IMG/VR virus record: IMGVR_UViG_3300028920_000088
Coordinates: 1 to 52,015 of that record
Strand: one strand, 5' to 3'
DNA length: 52,015 bases
Source of the DNA: a virus
In this document: piece after piece, positions 26,362 through 33,752 of the stretch
Numbering within the stretch: the first letter of the stretch is position 1
Layout: every line of letters starts with the position of its first letter
Notes under the pieces: model-generated
The model's database searches: none
What the model saw: the letters and a program-made list of their open reading frames with translations, nothing else
What the model was told of the DNA's origin: nothing
Translations under genes and position numbers: made by a program

Positions 26362-26937
26362 ATGATAGCTCCAGTTAAGACAGTTAAGAAGAAAGTCAAG
26401 AAAAAGGTCAAGAAAGTTAAGAAAGTCAAGAAGAAAGTCCCAGCTAAGGAGTCAATCCCCAAAGAGTTATTGGCCGACCATCTGGTCCCAATGCCGGACT
26501 CTCTCCTGCGGATGGTGGAACTACATATCACGGCAATACACGACTTCCATGATTGGCAGGAGAAGAAGGATCCTGTTGGTCAGTGTGTATTGTTCCGGTC
26601 AATGGTGGCACTGCTCAACCTGATATCGTACTCTATTAGGTTCCACAATATTCCCCATGACCCGAAGGAGGAAGCCATAGTGGTTGGTAAATGTGCCTGT
26701 TATAGTCCCTTCCACAATCAGATATTAGGGTATTGCCTACGACCTTTCATCAGGCTTGGGAGTCTGAAGGGAGAAAAGAATATATGGAGATGTGCATGCT
26801 GTTATAGGGGGTATTCACGGAAGCCCACCAGAGATAAGATGCCTGTTACAGCTATGAAATATTCGGGTAAACCAGTTAGGGAGTGGTACGAGTCCCACAA
26901 GAATGAATGGTCGTTTCTGAATAAGATAAGGGGATAG
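26362..26937 (+). CDS. Lys-rich tailed putative zinc protein
   Basis: A 191-aa protein. Residues 5-30 are almost all Lys and Val (KKVKKKVKKVKKVKKKV), a histone H1-like basic tail likely to bind nucleic acid. The C-terminal half has paired Cys and His (KCACYSPFH, GYCLR, WRCACC), a probable zinc site. ATG 26362 follows AAGGTGG by 5 nt. It might be a nucleoid- or RNA-binding protein; no specific family is recognised. Confidence 0.6.
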   Translation: MIAPVKTVKKKVKKKVKKVKKVKKKVPAKESIPKELLADHLVPMPDSLLRMVELHITAIHDFHDWQEKKDPVGQCVLFRSMVALLNLISYSIRFHNIPHDPKEEAIVVGKCACYSPFHNQILGYCLRPFIRLGSLKGEKNIWRCACCYRGYSRKPTRDKMPVTAMKYSGKPVREWYESHKNEWSFLNKIRG

Positions 26938-26941
26938 TATC

Positions 26942-27154
26942 ATGAGAACTAATCATATGATTAGAATTGTTGCTAGAGTCGGGAAGCCTGCTCCTAAGTT
27001 TGACTATCTCCATAAGGATAGTGGGTTCATGTATACGGCAGAGGAAGTCAAGGAACAGGGACCCAATAGCAAGGCAGTAGAGGAAATAGGAGCATTCAGG
27101 TCATGCTTCAACAAGAATTTGGTAGTAGAGGCTGATATACATAGAAAGAGATAA
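26942..27154 (+). CDS. Unknown 70-aa basic protein
   Basis: A small soluble protein four bases after the preceding stop, without known motifs and with a single Cys. GGGGATAG provides a weak ribosome site. One of a run of small genes preceding the ubiquitin-like cassette. Confidence 0.55.
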   Translation: MRTNHMIRIVARVGKPAPKFDYLHKDSGFMYTAEEVKEQGPNSKAVEEIGAFRSCFNKNLVVEADIHRKR

Positions 27155-27180
27155 AGAAAGGGAAAAAGAAAGGGAAGATC

Positions 27181-27390
27181 ATGAGACATTTATGTGAAAT
27201 TACAACTGAGGATACTAGTATTCTGGTCATGGGCGATACAAGAGAGGCCACAGAAGATAGGGCCTATGCGATTTGTGAGTTTCTCCAACCTTTGTGTCAG
27301 TCAGAGGTTACCTTTTCTGGATCTAAAAGTACCTATTACAAGCTATATCCACAAGTAAAGAAAGGAGGTGTCAATAGTACGTCGAACTAA
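27181..27390 (+). CDS. Unknown 69-aa protein
   Basis: A small alpha/beta protein (LCEITTEDTSILVMGDTREATEDR in two halves, then CEFLQPLCQ) with ribosome site AAAGGGAAG. No family recognised. Its 3' end contains the strong ribosome site AAAGGAGGTG that belongs to the next gene. Confidence 0.55.
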   Translation: MRHLCEITTEDTSILVMGDTREATEDRAYAICEFLQPLCQSEVTFSGSKSTYYKLYPQVKKGGVNSTSN

Positions 27391-27400
27391 CGGGGACAGT

Positions 27401-27721
27401 ATGGGATTGACCCCCTTTTTGAGGACGTACAAGATGAGCATAAATGTGTTAGGGGTATTGTGTAGTTTCCTATGTCAAGAACCTGACTCATACAAGACTA
27501 TCAGGACTGATGGAAGAGTCTTAGTCAGTAATGGGGCCCAAATAGGAGAGTGGAGAATTGGAGAAGCAAGGCCTGTAGTTGTAGAGACTATAAAGAAACG
27601 TAGAATAAAGACAACTTGGCCTTCTGATCCAGCTCTTGGTTACTCTCAGGCAGAACGACATAGGAAAATGGTGTTACAGCTTATACAGTGTAATATCCAG
27701 AACAAAATGAATTTGAATTGA
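27401..27721 (+). CDS. Unknown 106-aa protein, start uncertain
   Basis: The reading frame is open from 27368. The strong ribosome site AAAGGAGG at 27361-27368 is too close to the in-frame GTG at 27368, and no ATG lies at ideal distance. I give ATG 27401; an ATA start at 27374 would fit the ribosome site better. The product is basic with two Cys and no recognised motif. Confidence 0.45.
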   Translation: MGLTPFLRTYKMSINVLGVLCSFLCQEPDSYKTIRTDGRVLVSNGAQIGEWRIGEARPVVVETIKKRRIKTTWPSDPALGYSQAERHRKMVLQLIQCNIQNKMNLN

Positions 27722-27759
27722 TTTTTGATTTAATCACAACAACAGAAAGGACGTGTTTC

Positions 27760-27984
27760 ATGAGAGTTTCTTTTTCAAACAATGAGAGTGGAGCTGCAAC
27801 CAAGAGGCTGGAGGTCCCCAATGGGACTACTGTCTCTCAATTAGTCAGACGGAATATGCCCCACTTCAACGGTGGTCGACATCAGGTACGGGTGAATAGG
27901 GAGATGGCAGCTCCTGAAGACATCCTGGAAGACGGCGATGCAGTAACTGTCCTTCCCAACAAGGTAGGAGGAGGTAACTGCTAA
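27760..27984 (+). CDS. Ubiquitin-like beta-grasp protein (ThiS/MoaD-like)
   Basis: A 74-aa protein with the beta-grasp pattern: beta1 RVSFSN, beta2 KRLEVPNG, helix TVSQLVRRNM, beta3 HQVRVNRE, then ILEDGDAVTVLPNKVGGG, very like the ThiS/MoaD signature (a Gly-Asp turn, a hydrophobic strand, Pro, and terminal glycines). The chain ends G70-G71-G72-N73-C74, so two residues would have to be removed to expose a Gly terminus for activation; a JAMM peptidase is encoded two genes downstream. ATG 27760 follows AAAGGA. The first gene of the Ubl-E2-JAMM-E1 set. Confidence 0.82.
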   Translation: MRVSFSNNESGAATKRLEVPNGTTVSQLVRRNMPHFNGGRHQVRVNREMAAPEDILEDGDAVTVLPNKVGGGNC

Positions 27985-27999
27985 GTAACTGCATAAAAC

Positions 28000-28060
28000 C
28001 TATAGGGCCTCCGCAGGGATAGACTTGCCGGGTAGTTCCCGGTCCTGCGGAGGCCTATAG
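28000..28060. repeat. Inverted pair of the 12-bp motif, large hairpin
   Basis: GGCCTCCGCAGG (28006-28017) faces its exact complement (28044-28055), extended outside by CTATAG on both sides with one extra G on the left. Between them CCGGG (28028-28032) pairs with CCCGG (28038-28042). The whole forms a long nested hairpin or cruciform in the gap between the Ubl and E2-like genes. No T run follows, so it is more likely an RNA-processing, stability or DNA-binding element than a terminator. Confidence 0.85.
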
Positions 28061-28080
28061 AATGTGAAAGGGGTCTAATT

Positions 28081-29442
28081 ATGATAAGAGAGAACAAGAA
28101 ACAAAAAGGACCTACCAAGTTTAGCAGGCTCTCCAAGGTAAAGCAAAAAGAGCTTCTAGAAAAGTGGAAGGTATTAGCAAAGAAGGTCATAAATCGCTCT
28201 ACTGACGGGTATGAGAGGGTTATCAAAAGAGTTAGTAATCAGGATAGTATTCCGGCGGACGCTGGAATTCCACGTAAAGATGCTGCTATTCTCGGCACTT
28301 ATTCAGTAAGGGAACTGACCGAAATGGTTGTCGGGGAACGAGAATTCCCGGAGAAGTTAGAGAAGCAAATAAATAGGTACCGGCTGGGCAATTACCTGCA
28401 GCGAATCTTTTTACGGCGTAGCGACGACATGGCCTGGGTTGCTGGTATTGAGGATAAAGTTCTTGCCGCTACTAGGAATAAGTATGAACTGATTACTTCT
28501 GCTGTGGAAGACCTCCGTACCCTATACAATATATATGGCAAAGATTTGATTGTAGAGGGAGAAGGCCCTACTGGGGTTTATTTTCGTTTCGGCTTCCGTA
28601 CCAGGGCCATTTCATTTGGGAATAGAAGGTTCGGGAGATTCACTGTCGGATATAGAGACTTGAAGGAAGATAATTTTGCCTTTCCTAGGGCTATTGCAGA
28701 TACCCCAAACTATGCAGCTCCTACGAGACACATAGAGACACGATCTCTTACTCATCCCCATGTTAAAAACGGCTACTTATGTACAGGAGATGTCAAGAAC
28801 TTATTGGTCAGTCACTTGACGTTAGGCCAGTTTCTTGATGCCGCTGAGCTACTGAGACTACTGATCACGACGTATGATCCAGACGGGGCCTTTAAGCTAC
28901 TGGATGATTGGAAAAATTCAATGGGATTGAAGGTAGTTACTTGCCATACATGTAATGAGAGGGTAGCTCATCACCGCTGTTATACGTGTATTGGATGTAT
29001 TGAAAAGGGACTCACCAAGTACATATGTAAGGAATGTTGGGCGGACCCCAAAAAGAGTTTTACATGTCCTACTTGTGGAGGCGTATCATGTAGGACGGAT
29101 TTGAGGGAAGACGGGACAGCATCGTGTTTGCATAAGTGCTATATTTGTGGAAAAGAGCGTTGTTCCCATTGTAGTGTATATATGTTTCCATCAGGACGGA
29201 ACGATGGTGGCCGAATCTATATCTGTAGACCTTGTTTAACAAGTCGTAACGGTATCGGCATCCTTCTAGATCTTATCCGTCTTGGGACTCCTTTCGCTAT
29301 CCCAGCCATGCCGCAAAATGACTGCACAAGAAATACGGCGTGGTTGTCGAAGTTATTGGATAAAACAGAGAAACTTATTAGGCCTATAAATCGGGAATAT
29401 GAAGAATTGAAGGAAATAGTCAATAAATTGAAATTGAAATAG
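28081..29442 (+). CDS. E2-like conjugating enzyme fused to a multi-zinc domain
   Basis: A 453-aa protein. Residues about 140-280 resemble a ubiquitin-conjugating (E2) fold: beta strands, then THPHVKNGYLCTGD with H225-P226 and a candidate catalytic Cys234, followed by helices LGQFLDAAELLRLLITTYDPDGAF like the segment after the E2 cysteine. From C288 to about residue 385 there are many CxxC pairs (TCHTC, CYTCIGC, CKEC, CPTC, CYIC, CSHC, CRPC), a RING- or B-box-like zinc array that could act as an E3. The N-terminal 130 residues are helical and basic. Ribosome site AAAGGGG. The E2 call rests on motif and gene order. Confidence 0.68.
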   Translation: MIRENKKQKGPTKFSRLSKVKQKELLEKWKVLAKKVINRSTDGYERVIKRVSNQDSIPADAGIPRKDAAILGTYSVRELTEMVVGEREFPEKLEKQINRYRLGNYLQRIFLRRSDDMAWVAGIEDKVLAATRNKYELITSAVEDLRTLYNIYGKDLIVEGEGPTGVYFRFGFRTRAISFGNRRFGRFTVGYRDLKEDNFAFPRAIADTPNYAAPTRHIETRSLTHPHVKNGYLCTGDVKNLLVSHLTLGQFLDAAELLRLLITTYDPDGAFKLLDDWKNSMGLKVVTCHTCNERVAHHRCYTCIGCIEKGLTKYICKECWADPKKSFTCPTCGGVSCRTDLREDGTASCLHKCYICGKERCSHCSVYMFPSGRNDGGRIYICRPCLTSRNGIGILLDLIRLGTPFAIPAMPQNDCTRNTAWLSKLLDKTEKLIRPINREYEELKEIVNKLKLK

Positions 29443-29463
29443 AAAGAAAGGTTGAATAAGATT

Positions 29464-30318
29464 ATGGTGAAGAAAACAAAAACTGAAGGGAACAACAAAA
29501 AACAGGTTGCAGATTGGAAAGATGTGAAGGGGGAAGAGGGAGACGTATTGCCAGAACTGCCTGATGAGGAGACCCCTAGTTTGGTATTGACCGGCTGGGT
29601 ATACCAGAAGCTAAGTTACTGGAGAAGACTTGCAGACGGTAACGAGATAAGTTGTTTTGGTATTTCTAGATCAGTTGATGATCCTCTGAGGGTCGTAGAG
29701 CTATATATGCCTAGACAAGAAGTCACGAGAGGTAGTACCGACATGACGGCAGAGGGCTTGGCTCAGATGTGGGATGACATGACGGGGGCAGGATTGGAGC
29801 CGGAACAGTTCAATCGAATATGGATACATACACATCCAGGAGATACTAATCCATCCAGGATTGACTTCGATACGTGCAAAGAGGTGTTTGGTCGATGCGA
29901 CTGGTTCATCATGATGATTATGGGCAAGGAAGATTTTGGCTGCTGGTTATACAAGATGGGTAGGATTCCTACCCGTACTATGCTCGAAGTCAAGGTGGAT
30001 TATTCCTCCCCAGGTCTCCCTCCAGACACCTTGAAGAAATGGGAAAATACAATAAGCAATATGGTGACTGTCGAGAAGCCTATCATGGTCATACGAGATT
30101 TCATGGGCAAAGGCATGGGAGATGACCCAAGGGTACTAGGAATCGTTGGGAAGATCAGAACCATAAGGGGCAAAATAGATGAACTAACAACCCGATGTTA
30201 TGAGTGTCGAAGGAAAAGAGATGTAAAAGAAGGAGACGCTATGACTGAATGTGCGATGTGCAATACCAGAAGAAGCCTAGTGGGTCTATACATGGAGCTT
30301 GACACCCTAAAAGGGTAA
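29464..30318 (+). CDS. JAMM/MPN+ isopeptidase
   Basis: A 284-aa protein with a textbook JAMM motif: H122-x-H124-P then P130-S131-x2-D134 (HTHPGDTNPSRID), with an upstream Glu candidate in RVVELYMPRQEV. This is the metalloprotease core of Rpn11/AMSH-type deubiquitinases and bacterial Ubl-processing enzymes. A C-terminal zinc ribbon follows (CYEC...CAMC). Expected jobs are trimming the Ubl precursor and removing Ubl from targets. ATG 29464 is preferred over a TTG 12 bp upstream. It lies between the E2-like and E1-like genes. Confidence 0.88.
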   Translation: MVKKTKTEGNNKKQVADWKDVKGEEGDVLPELPDEETPSLVLTGWVYQKLSYWRRLADGNEISCFGISRSVDDPLRVVELYMPRQEVTRGSTDMTAEGLAQMWDDMTGAGLEPEQFNRIWIHTHPGDTNPSRIDFDTCKEVFGRCDWFIMMIMGKEDFGCWLYKMGRIPTRTMLEVKVDYSSPGLPPDTLKKWENTISNMVTVEKPIMVIRDFMGKGMGDDPRVLGIVGKIRTIRGKIDELTTRCYECRRKRDVKEGDAMTECAMCNTRRSLVGLYMELDTLKG

Positions 30319-30373
30319 TAACAAATCTTTATTCAAGCACTAACTGCCAACAACCAACAATAGGAGATTTAAC

Positions 30374-31495
30374 ATGGGTAAAACAACAAAAAAAGAAAAG
30401 CAAGAGTTCTCCCAGTCAGACGACATACTAGAGGTTGTAGAGTACCAGAAGGAAGAAATGGAGAAAGAAGAGGAGAGACTCAAAGCACAAGAGCAGGGAG
30501 AGGAACAAGAAGAGAAACAAGAAGAGGAACAAGAAGAGAAACAGGTAGTTCTCTTTGCGGATGAAATGGCGGATGACGAAGAGTCTATTCTTTGTAGGGG
30601 AGCATTATCGAATACCATATACATGAGAACCAGTTCTCTGCTACCTATGGGGGAGGTCAATAAGGATTCCGCCATAGTGGTTGGAGTCGGAGGTATAGGT
30701 CGACAAGTAGCATTGCAATTGACCTCTCTTGGCGTTGAGAATATTGCAATATGGGATGACGATATTGTGTCAGCTACAAATGTAGCCACACAAGGATATC
30801 CTATAGGCGATATAGGACAACATAAGGTTGACAGCCTAGACTTCTCCATGAACGAGATTATTGATGGCAACTTTAATCCCTACCCTTACAAGTTCCCGCC
30901 ATCCGACAAGTTCGAGGATTATTGGTCCAACGATCCCCAGATAGGAGTTGTATTCTTGTGTGTTGATCGTATTGACATACGAGAGTCCATATGGAAAGAC
31001 ATGCAGTTTGGTAGTGGAGTTAATCCGGCCAAATATCCCCTGGTTATTGATGGGAGAATGGCTGCTGAGACAGGACGAGTCATAACGGTAAATACAAGGT
31101 CAAAAGAGGACCTGAAATACTACGAGGCCACCTTGTTCCCACAAGAAGAGCAGACACCAATGCCTTGTACTGCTAAGGCCACCATTTATTGCGGCAACTT
31201 CATTGCAGCCATTATGGTAGCCCAATATACTAGGTACTTAAGGGCCTCCGCAGAGGAGAAAGCGAAAGGTAACGATGAGTATAGGGACCTTATGTTCTCC
31301 TTGAGGTCTTTTGAGATATTTCCATATGATGAGATGGCAAACACTGAGGATAAGGCGAAAGAGGCCCATACTGTTCCTTTACATACTCGTACCAACCCGA
31401 CAGGATTGGTGAAGATTGCATCTAGTACAGGTACAAAGAAGAAGAAAGGAGGTGGTAAGAAGAATAAGGCTACTAAAACTACGAAGAAGCAGTAA
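30374..31495 (+). CDS. E1-like (ThiF/MoeB family) Ubl-activating enzyme
   Basis: A 373-aa protein. Residues 1-70 are an acidic Glu/Gln-rich tail. A Rossmann ATP-binding core follows with G104-x-G106-G107-I-G109, the acidic strand end IWDDDIVSATN (D128-D130, N136), TQGY...IGQHK as in E1 enzymes, and a candidate catalytic cysteine C265 (TPMPC) before a helical segment. The E1 reaction adenylates the Ubl C-terminus and passes it to a cysteine. The C-terminus is Lys/Gly-rich. ATG follows TAGGAG. Completes the Ubl-E2-JAMM-E1 set in Bil-like order. Confidence 0.87.
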   Translation: MGKTTKKEKQEFSQSDDILEVVEYQKEEMEKEEERLKAQEQGEEQEEKQEEEQEEKQVVLFADEMADDEESILCRGALSNTIYMRTSSLLPMGEVNKDSAIVVGVGGIGRQVALQLTSLGVENIAIWDDDIVSATNVATQGYPIGDIGQHKVDSLDFSMNEIIDGNFNPYPYKFPPSDKFEDYWSNDPQIGVVFLCVDRIDIRESIWKDMQFGSGVNPAKYPLVIDGRMAAETGRVITVNTRSKEDLKYYEATLFPQEEQTPMPCTAKATIYCGNFIAAIMVAQYTRYLRASAEEKAKGNDEYRDLMFSLRSFEIFPYDEMANTEDKAKEAHTVPLHTRTNPTGLVKIASSTGTKKKKGGGKKNKATKTTKKQ

Positions 31496-31507
31496 CAAAT
31501 AGTAAGA

Positions 31508-31534
31508 AACAGTAATAACAGTAATAACAGTAAT
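31508..31534 (+). repeat. 9-bp tandem repeat x3
   Basis: Three perfect copies of AACAGTAAT directly after the E1 gene, with degenerate copies before them. One of several 9-bp tandem arrays in this genome. Confidence 0.85.
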
Positions 31535-31556
31535 ACCGAAAGAAAGGATTACCATT

Positions 31557-32069
31557 ATGGGTAATGCAATAACTGGAACAAAGGAAGGTGCTTTGGAGGT
31601 TATCAAGGATTTGGATAACGGCACTACAGGAGCATTCCTGGACGAGAGCCAGAGAGACTATGCCTTGAATAGGCTGAATGGTCTGGCAGAAGAGCAGTTC
31701 AGTACGTACTGTGACGACCATCCTGCTCCGTACAGCTATCGACCTGAATTGACCCTTGATGAAAAGGTGAAGCAGCTCAAGGACGGAAGAGCAAAGCTCA
31801 TCGACCTGGAGAAGGTCAAGAAGGCTGAGCAATTGCCTGGCGGAGAGGCCACTTATTGGGACTCGATATTCGAGTTCGAAGACACCGTAGAGCAGAAGGA
31901 GTATGCAGATTGGCAGGCTGACATCGACTCGATGGATATGGCCATTTGTGATGCACGAGATGCTGCTGTGGACGCGATCATGCTGGGTAGTGGCAGTGAT
32001 GCTGCTGCTATTCTGGCTAAGTTTGGCCCCAACGCGGATGATCCCAGGAACGTACCTGAGCCTGCATGA
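31557..32069 (+). CDS. Unknown acidic helical protein downstream of the E1 gene
   Basis: A 170-aa protein, acidic and mostly helical, with a disordered C-terminus ending in DPRNVPEPA. Ribosome site AAAGAAAGGA. I see no catalytic or zinc motif. It is the next gene of the same operon after the E1 and sits between two 9-bp tandem arrays, so it could be an accessory or a target of the Ubl system; nothing in the sequence proves this. Confidence 0.6.
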   Translation: MGNAITGTKEGALEVIKDLDNGTTGAFLDESQRDYALNRLNGLAEEQFSTYCDDHPAPYSYRPELTLDEKVKQLKDGRAKLIDLEKVKKAEQLPGGEATYWDSIFEFEDTVEQKEYADWQADIDSMDMAICDARDAAVDAIMLGSGSDAAAILAKFGPNADDPRNVPEPA

Positions 32070-32070
32070 C

Positions 32071-32106
32071 GTTGTTGACATTGTTGACGTTGTTGGCATT
32101 GTTGGT
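32071..32106 (+). repeat. 9-bp tandem repeat x4
   Basis: GTTGTTGAC, ATTGTTGAC, GTTGTTGGC, ATTGTTGGT: four imperfect 9-bp units starting one base after the stop codon at 32069. Confidence 0.85.
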
Positions 32107-32116
32107 TGACTGATTT

Positions 32117-32142
32117 GGGAGGGGACTTAATTGTTCCCTCCC
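32117..32142 (+). terminator. Hairpin after the Ubl operon core
   Basis: GGGAGGGGAC (32117-32126) pairs with GTTCCCTCCC (32133-32142), ten base pairs with one G-U, loop TTAATT. The following bases (ATTTCT) are a poor U tract, so it may attenuate or protect RNA rather than fully terminate. Confidence 0.6.
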
Positions 32143-32184
32143 ATTTCTAAATATCCCATTAAGAATTAAGAAGGGAGCCGTATC

Positions 32185-32439
32185 ATGATAAAAGCCAAAA
32201 AGACTACAGATGAGGCTGGAGTAGAAAAACCCAAAATGTCGTTGTCAAGACCAAGCCTCCCTGGGGGGATACGCACTCAATACTGTTTGAAAGGAGATCT
32301 CGTTATTCCTATAGGAGACTGGAAACCCAGAAAGACAATGAGGCGTAAATCGACTATACCTAGTGATGTAAGCGTGCTCAATATCTTCAGTGATGCTCTT
32401 GCGGAAGGAAAGACAGATGAAAACACACCAGATTTCTAA
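32185..32439 (+). CDS. Unknown 84-aa basic protein
   Basis: A small basic protein with a Ser/Pro/Lys-rich N-terminus and ribosome site AAGGGAG. No motif recognised. It overlaps the following zinc protein by 23 bp. Confidence 0.55.
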   Translation: MIKAKKTTDEAGVEKPKMSLSRPSLPGGIRTQYCLKGDLVIPIGDWKPRKTMRRKSTIPSDVSVLNIFSDALAEGKTDENTPDF

Positions 32440-32836
32440 TAGAGAGGAGGGGAGGTGTCCTTTCTGTCATCATACCTTGAGGATTGGCGGTAAGTCCCAG
32501 TATTCCCCCACGTCCTATGACTGGTTAACTCATATGGAGCTGCTCAAATGTACTCGGGTATGTCATAGTTGTGGATGCACGTTCCTTGCTGCTTATGGGT
32601 ACAAATTCTACAACAGTAGGGTAATAGAGCCTGGGAGGGATTCTACGATACTGACGCAGGAAGAGGACAAAACTGAGACTACAATAGCTAAAGATATATC
32701 AGTAACAGTCAAGGAAGACACTATTGAGGAAAAGAAGGAAGAGAAAGAGGAGCCTATTCCTCCAGCTCCAGTGTCTGATGTACCAGTAGAGGATAAGATA
32801 GCCCTGACAATAACGAGTCCTTGGTTAGGGGGATGA
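32417..32836 (+). CDS. Small zinc-finger protein with acidic tail
   Basis: A 139-aa protein. CPFC near residue 15 and CTRVCHSCGC near residue 47 form a four-cysteine zinc ribbon. The C-terminal half is disordered and Glu/Lys-rich (EEKKEEKEEPIPPAPVSDVP). ATG 32417 follows GGAAGGA by 8 nt inside the previous gene. First of a series of tiny Cys-rich proteins. Confidence 0.6.
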   Translation: MKTHQISNREEGRCPFCHHTLRIGGKSQYSPTSYDWLTHMELLKCTRVCHSCGCTFLAAYGYKFYNSRVIEPGRDSTILTQEEDKTETTIAKDISVTVKEDTIEEKKEEKEEPIPPAPVSDVPVEDKIALTITSPWLGG

Positions 32837-32839
32837 CAA

Positions 32840-33076
32840 ATGGCCGTGAAGATAACAGACTTGGAGAGGTGCTTGACTTATTCTAGGAGGATTTGTCCTT
32901 CCTGCGGAGGTGAAGCTAAATTCAGGTATAAAGCAAATGTCGAGTACCTAATGAATCCAGGCATGGAACTAGCAGCAAGAGAATGTACGATATGTGGGGC
33001 ACAATCTTATGAGGTATGGCAAAATGGAAAATACAATGGTCTACTGGTTCACCGCAAAGGTAAAGGAGAAGATTGA
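32840..33076 (+). CDS. Small zinc-ribbon protein
   Basis: A 78-aa protein with CPSCGGEA and CTICGA pairs, a typical zinc ribbon. It starts three bases after the preceding stop. The dispersed motif core (32901-32910) encodes Pro-Ser-Cys-Gly-Gly, so here it overlaps zinc-ligand codons. Probable nucleic-acid or protein-binding adaptor; function unknown. Confidence 0.6.
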   Translation: MAVKITDLERCLTYSRRICPSCGGEAKFRYKANVEYLMNPGMELAARECTICGAQSYEVWQNGKYNGLLVHRKGKGED

Positions 33077-33077
33077 A

Positions 33078-33296
33078 ATGAATAAAGAATGGGCAGAACA
33101 TCAAGAACAGCAAGAACGATTCAGGAGAGAAATGTGGGAAGAATGGGATCTATTTCTCAATGAATTGCAGTATCCTACTCCCTGGTATACCAGGTTGTTG
33201 AGAAGTCCCAGACTCAAAGCAGTATTGATTGGGATTATTCAGTTGATTACAGGCATACTGATTGGATGGGCTGCAGTGTATTTCTACTTGAACTGA
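33078..33296 (+). CDS. Tail-anchored small membrane protein
   Basis: A 72-aa protein: a charged Glu/Gln/Trp-rich N-terminal helix and one C-terminal membrane segment (AVLIGIIQLITGILIGWAAVYFY). ATG 33078 follows AAAGGAGAAG. Such tail-anchored layouts are seen in small phage inner-membrane effectors. Confidence 0.6.
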   Translation: MNKEWAEHQEQQERFRREMWEEWDLFLNELQYPTPWYTRLLRSPRLKAVLIGIIQLITGILIGWAAVYFYLN

Positions 33297-33305
33297 TTGG
33301 GAAAA

Positions 33306-33560
33306 ATGATGAGCCGATCATTAAGACTAGCTGTTGTACGAGGATGTAAACGTATGGCTGATAATGTTCACCGTGCAGTTAGGAAGAGAATCAAACAGAA
33401 ACTAGCCAAGATGGACTTGGACGATCCAGATGAGTTGACATTGTTGGATATAGAGGCTGACTGCAAAGCAATGGGGTTAGAAGACCATGGCTCCAAGATA
33501 TACTGGGAATTTGATGACTGCGAAGATGAGGAAATAAAAGACAAGTACAGACGAAAATAA
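33306..33560 (+). CDS. Unknown 84-aa protein
   Basis: A basic N-terminus (SRSLRLAVVRGCKRMADNVHRAVRKRIKQKL) and an acidic C-terminus. No family recognised. Start ATG 33306 or 33309; a TTG at 33297 is also open. The ribosome site is weak. Confidence 0.5.
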   Translation: MMSRSLRLAVVRGCKRMADNVHRAVRKRIKQKLAKMDLDDPDELTLLDIEADCKAMGLEDHGSKIYWEFDDCEDEEIKDKYRRK

Positions 33561-33572
33561 GGAGACAGAACA

Positions 33573-33752
33573 ATGAGCTTAGTATGTGATTGCGGATTCA
33601 AGTTTGCTGGTCCTGGAGAGTACAGGAATTGTGAGTCATTCATTACCGATAAGGGGTTGAGTGGGGTAATATGTCCTGAGTGCGACCAGGCCTATATTGA
33701 TGGGGTAAAGGTTGATATTGATAAGTGGAAAGAAAGAAGGGTTGGCCGATGA
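33573..33752 (+). CDS. Small zinc-ribbon protein (59 aa)
   Basis: A short ORF with a good ribosome site (AAGGAGA). The product has CDC near residue 5, a lone C20 and CPEC near residue 34, a likely zinc ribbon. Its stop overlaps the ATG of the next gene (ATGA), supporting translation. Confidence 0.6.
   Translation: MSLVCDCGFKFAGPGEYRNCESFITDKGLSGVICPECDQAYIDGVKVDIDKWKERRVGR

Noticed and set aside
27760-31495. PRTRC plasmid-type operon
   Set aside because: JAMM and ThiF genes occur there too, but the Ubl here has a ThiS/MoaD-like Gly tail and no ParB-, ParM-like or other PRTRC partner is visible; a remote relation cannot be excluded.
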